A stretch of DNA of 64,000 bases from Alphaproteobacteria bacterium (GTDB taxonomy: Bacteria > Pseudomonadota > Alphaproteobacteria > Caulobacterales > Parvularculaceae). The position numbers were made by a program, and so were the translations under genes. This document shows, in pieces, positions 63,221-64,000 of the stretch (its first letter is position 1; each line of letters opens with the position of its first letter). The stretch is taken from contig JAUIMC010000004.1 in NCBI GenBank assembly GCA_030433215.1, positions 62,001 to 126,000 on the forward strand. Reading direction: 5' to 3'. Below the pieces are notes generated by a model. The model had not been told where the DNA came from. It worked only from the letters and a program-made list of their open reading frames with translations, and made no database searches.

Positions 63221-63736
63221 ATGGGCTATGTGAAACACACGCTGGCGCCGGGTGAGGAGTATCTCTACCGCGCGCATTTCAACTGGACCTATGACGTCCA
63301 GAGCTGGTTCTGGCTTGCCCTGTCGGCGGTTCCTACCGGGATGTGGCTCTATGCGCTGACGGCCGACGGACTTGGCCGGGACTTCCTGAGCCAGAGCTTC
63401 GGCTATCTCTCCGGCGCGGCGCTGGCGGTCGGCGCGCTCTTGTGCCTGTCGCGCTTCGTGCGCAAATGGACGACGGTGATCGCCGTCACCTCGGTGCGGC
63501 TGATCCTGAAGACCGGCATGATCGCGCGGTCGAGCCACGAAGTCATGCTGGATGAGATTGAGGAAGTGCTGGTGGATCAGAGCTTTCTCGGCCGCATTTT
63601 GGGCTATGGCGTCCTCAAGGTGCGCGGCACAGGCGACGCCGTCGTCGAGTTTCCGATCGTCGGCCAGCCCATGAAAGTCCGTAAGGAGATCGAAACCGCC
63701 ATCGTCCGGGCCCGCGGCGGGGCGCGCCCCGCCTGA
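63221..63736 (+). CDS. Membrane-anchored bacterial PH-domain protein
   Basis: 171 residues with two N-terminal helices (SWFWLALSAVPTGMWLYAL; LSGAALAVGALLCLSRFV) followed by a YdbS-like bPH2 domain (WTTVIAVTSVRLILKTGMI, GYGVLKVRGTGDAVVEFPIV). It lies 42 bp after the phasin gene on the same strand. Function is unknown; the family is often a small membrane accessory protein. Confidence 0.8.
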   Translation: MGYVKHTLAPGEEYLYRAHFNWTYDVQSWFWLALSAVPTGMWLYALTADGLGRDFLSQSFGYLSGAALAVGALLCLSRFVRKWTTVIAVTSVRLILKTGMIARSSHEVMLDEIEEVLVDQSFLGRILGYGVLKVRGTGDAVVEFPIVGQPMKVRKEIETAIVRARGGARPA

Positions 63737-63815
63737 ACCGCTTCCCGCCGATTTGCCGGAAACGCTGAAGCGCGATATATTTTGCGGTGCAATAGGGATT
63801 CGGGAAGGGGCTTGC

Positions 63816-64000
63816 ATGGGGCGACTGGCGGAACACTCCCTGGGAGCCGCCGCAGCGGCGGCGCTTTTTCTCGGGGCGTGCGCCGGCGAACAGGACGCCG
63901 ATCCGCCCCCGCCATCGCTCGATCTCGACCGCTACCGGATTGTCGATCTCACCCACGCCTTCGGTCCGGATACGGTTTATTGGCCTACGGACAAAAATGG
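63816..64000 (+). CDS. Cyclase-family lipoprotein, 5' part
   Basis: Starts at ATG 63816 behind GAAGGGG and runs off the window. A lipoprotein signal peptide ends in FLGACAGE. The visible mature part IVDLTHAFGPDTVYWPT is the N-terminal signature of the metal-dependent cyclase / kynurenine-formamidase family. Substrate cannot be told from this fragment. Confidence 0.75.
   Translation, partial: MGRLAEHSLGAAAAAALFLGACAGEQDADPPPPSLDLDRYRIVDLTHAFGPDTVYWPTDKN

Overview
This window reads as chromosome of a GC-rich alphaproteobacterium. Supporting signs are an RNase E with a large acidic insert and a C-terminal GWW tail, a TTAA-N7-TTAA (CtrA-type) site beside a cell-wall amidase, a GTTC-N7-GTTC (alphaproteobacterial LexA-type) site in front of uvrB, a phasin, and two secreted proteins with VPLPA/VPIPA sorting tails. 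Placement near Caulobacterales or Parvularculales is an inference. No rRNA, tRNA, CRISPR array, transposase or phage gene was seen.

Layout. Positions 1-10.7 kb hold cell-wall and envelope genes (start of a probable PBP, amiC), rne with a hairpin-rich leader, an M48 protease, a DsbA-like oxidoreductase, and a cytochrome c maturation block (ccmABCD on minus, ccmE divergent). Positions 10.8-12.1 kb hold pyrimidine salvage (upp, a yeast-FCY1-like cytosine deaminase). Positions 12.1-22.2 kb carry one long minus-strand branched-chain amino acid array, ilvD-ilvC-ilvB-ilvN-leuA-leuC-leuD-leuB. It has two leader-peptide controls: an ilv-type attenuator with intrinsic terminator before ilvD, and an 18-residue peptide with 7 Leu between ilvN and leuA. 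Positions 22.4-26.6 kb are an iron-uptake locus around a Fur-like box. Positions 26.7-32.7 kb are an apparent metX-metB-hom-proB-proA operon behind a SAM-I riboswitch whose predicted expression platform can mask the metX Shine-Dalgarno. SulP and AraC genes lie upstream of it.

Positions 35-45.3 kb hold nitrogen assimilation: glnK-amtB-gltD-gltB, an alanine-type aminotransferase and a TorF-like porin. Positions 45.5-49 kb carry the ATP-grasp / alpha-E / transglutaminase trio predicted to make or modify peptides. Positions 49-54.5 kb hold secreted or envelope proteins: a Het-C/phospholipase-C-like 904-residue protein, a lipoprotein, a PagL-like deacylase and an Hcp-like protein with a signal peptide. 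uvrB follows.

Immediately after uvrB lies a strongly AT-rich insert (about 57.08-59.15 kb). It carries an unrecognised 263-residue protein tail-to-tail with a two-gene unit that reads as a DarT1 DNA ADP-ribosyltransferase toxin and its NADAR-family antitoxin. A repeat-rich stretch of about 1 kb with no confident gene follows. The window ends with a small exported protein, two PEP-CTERM-like proteins, a YrhK-like protein, a phasin, a PH-domain protein and the start of a cyclase-family lipoprotein.

Palindromic elements are scattered between genes: two three-arm cloverleaf elements (10741-10815 and 26632-26703), a five-hairpin element (12032-12142) and further hairpins near 59.6-59.8 kb.
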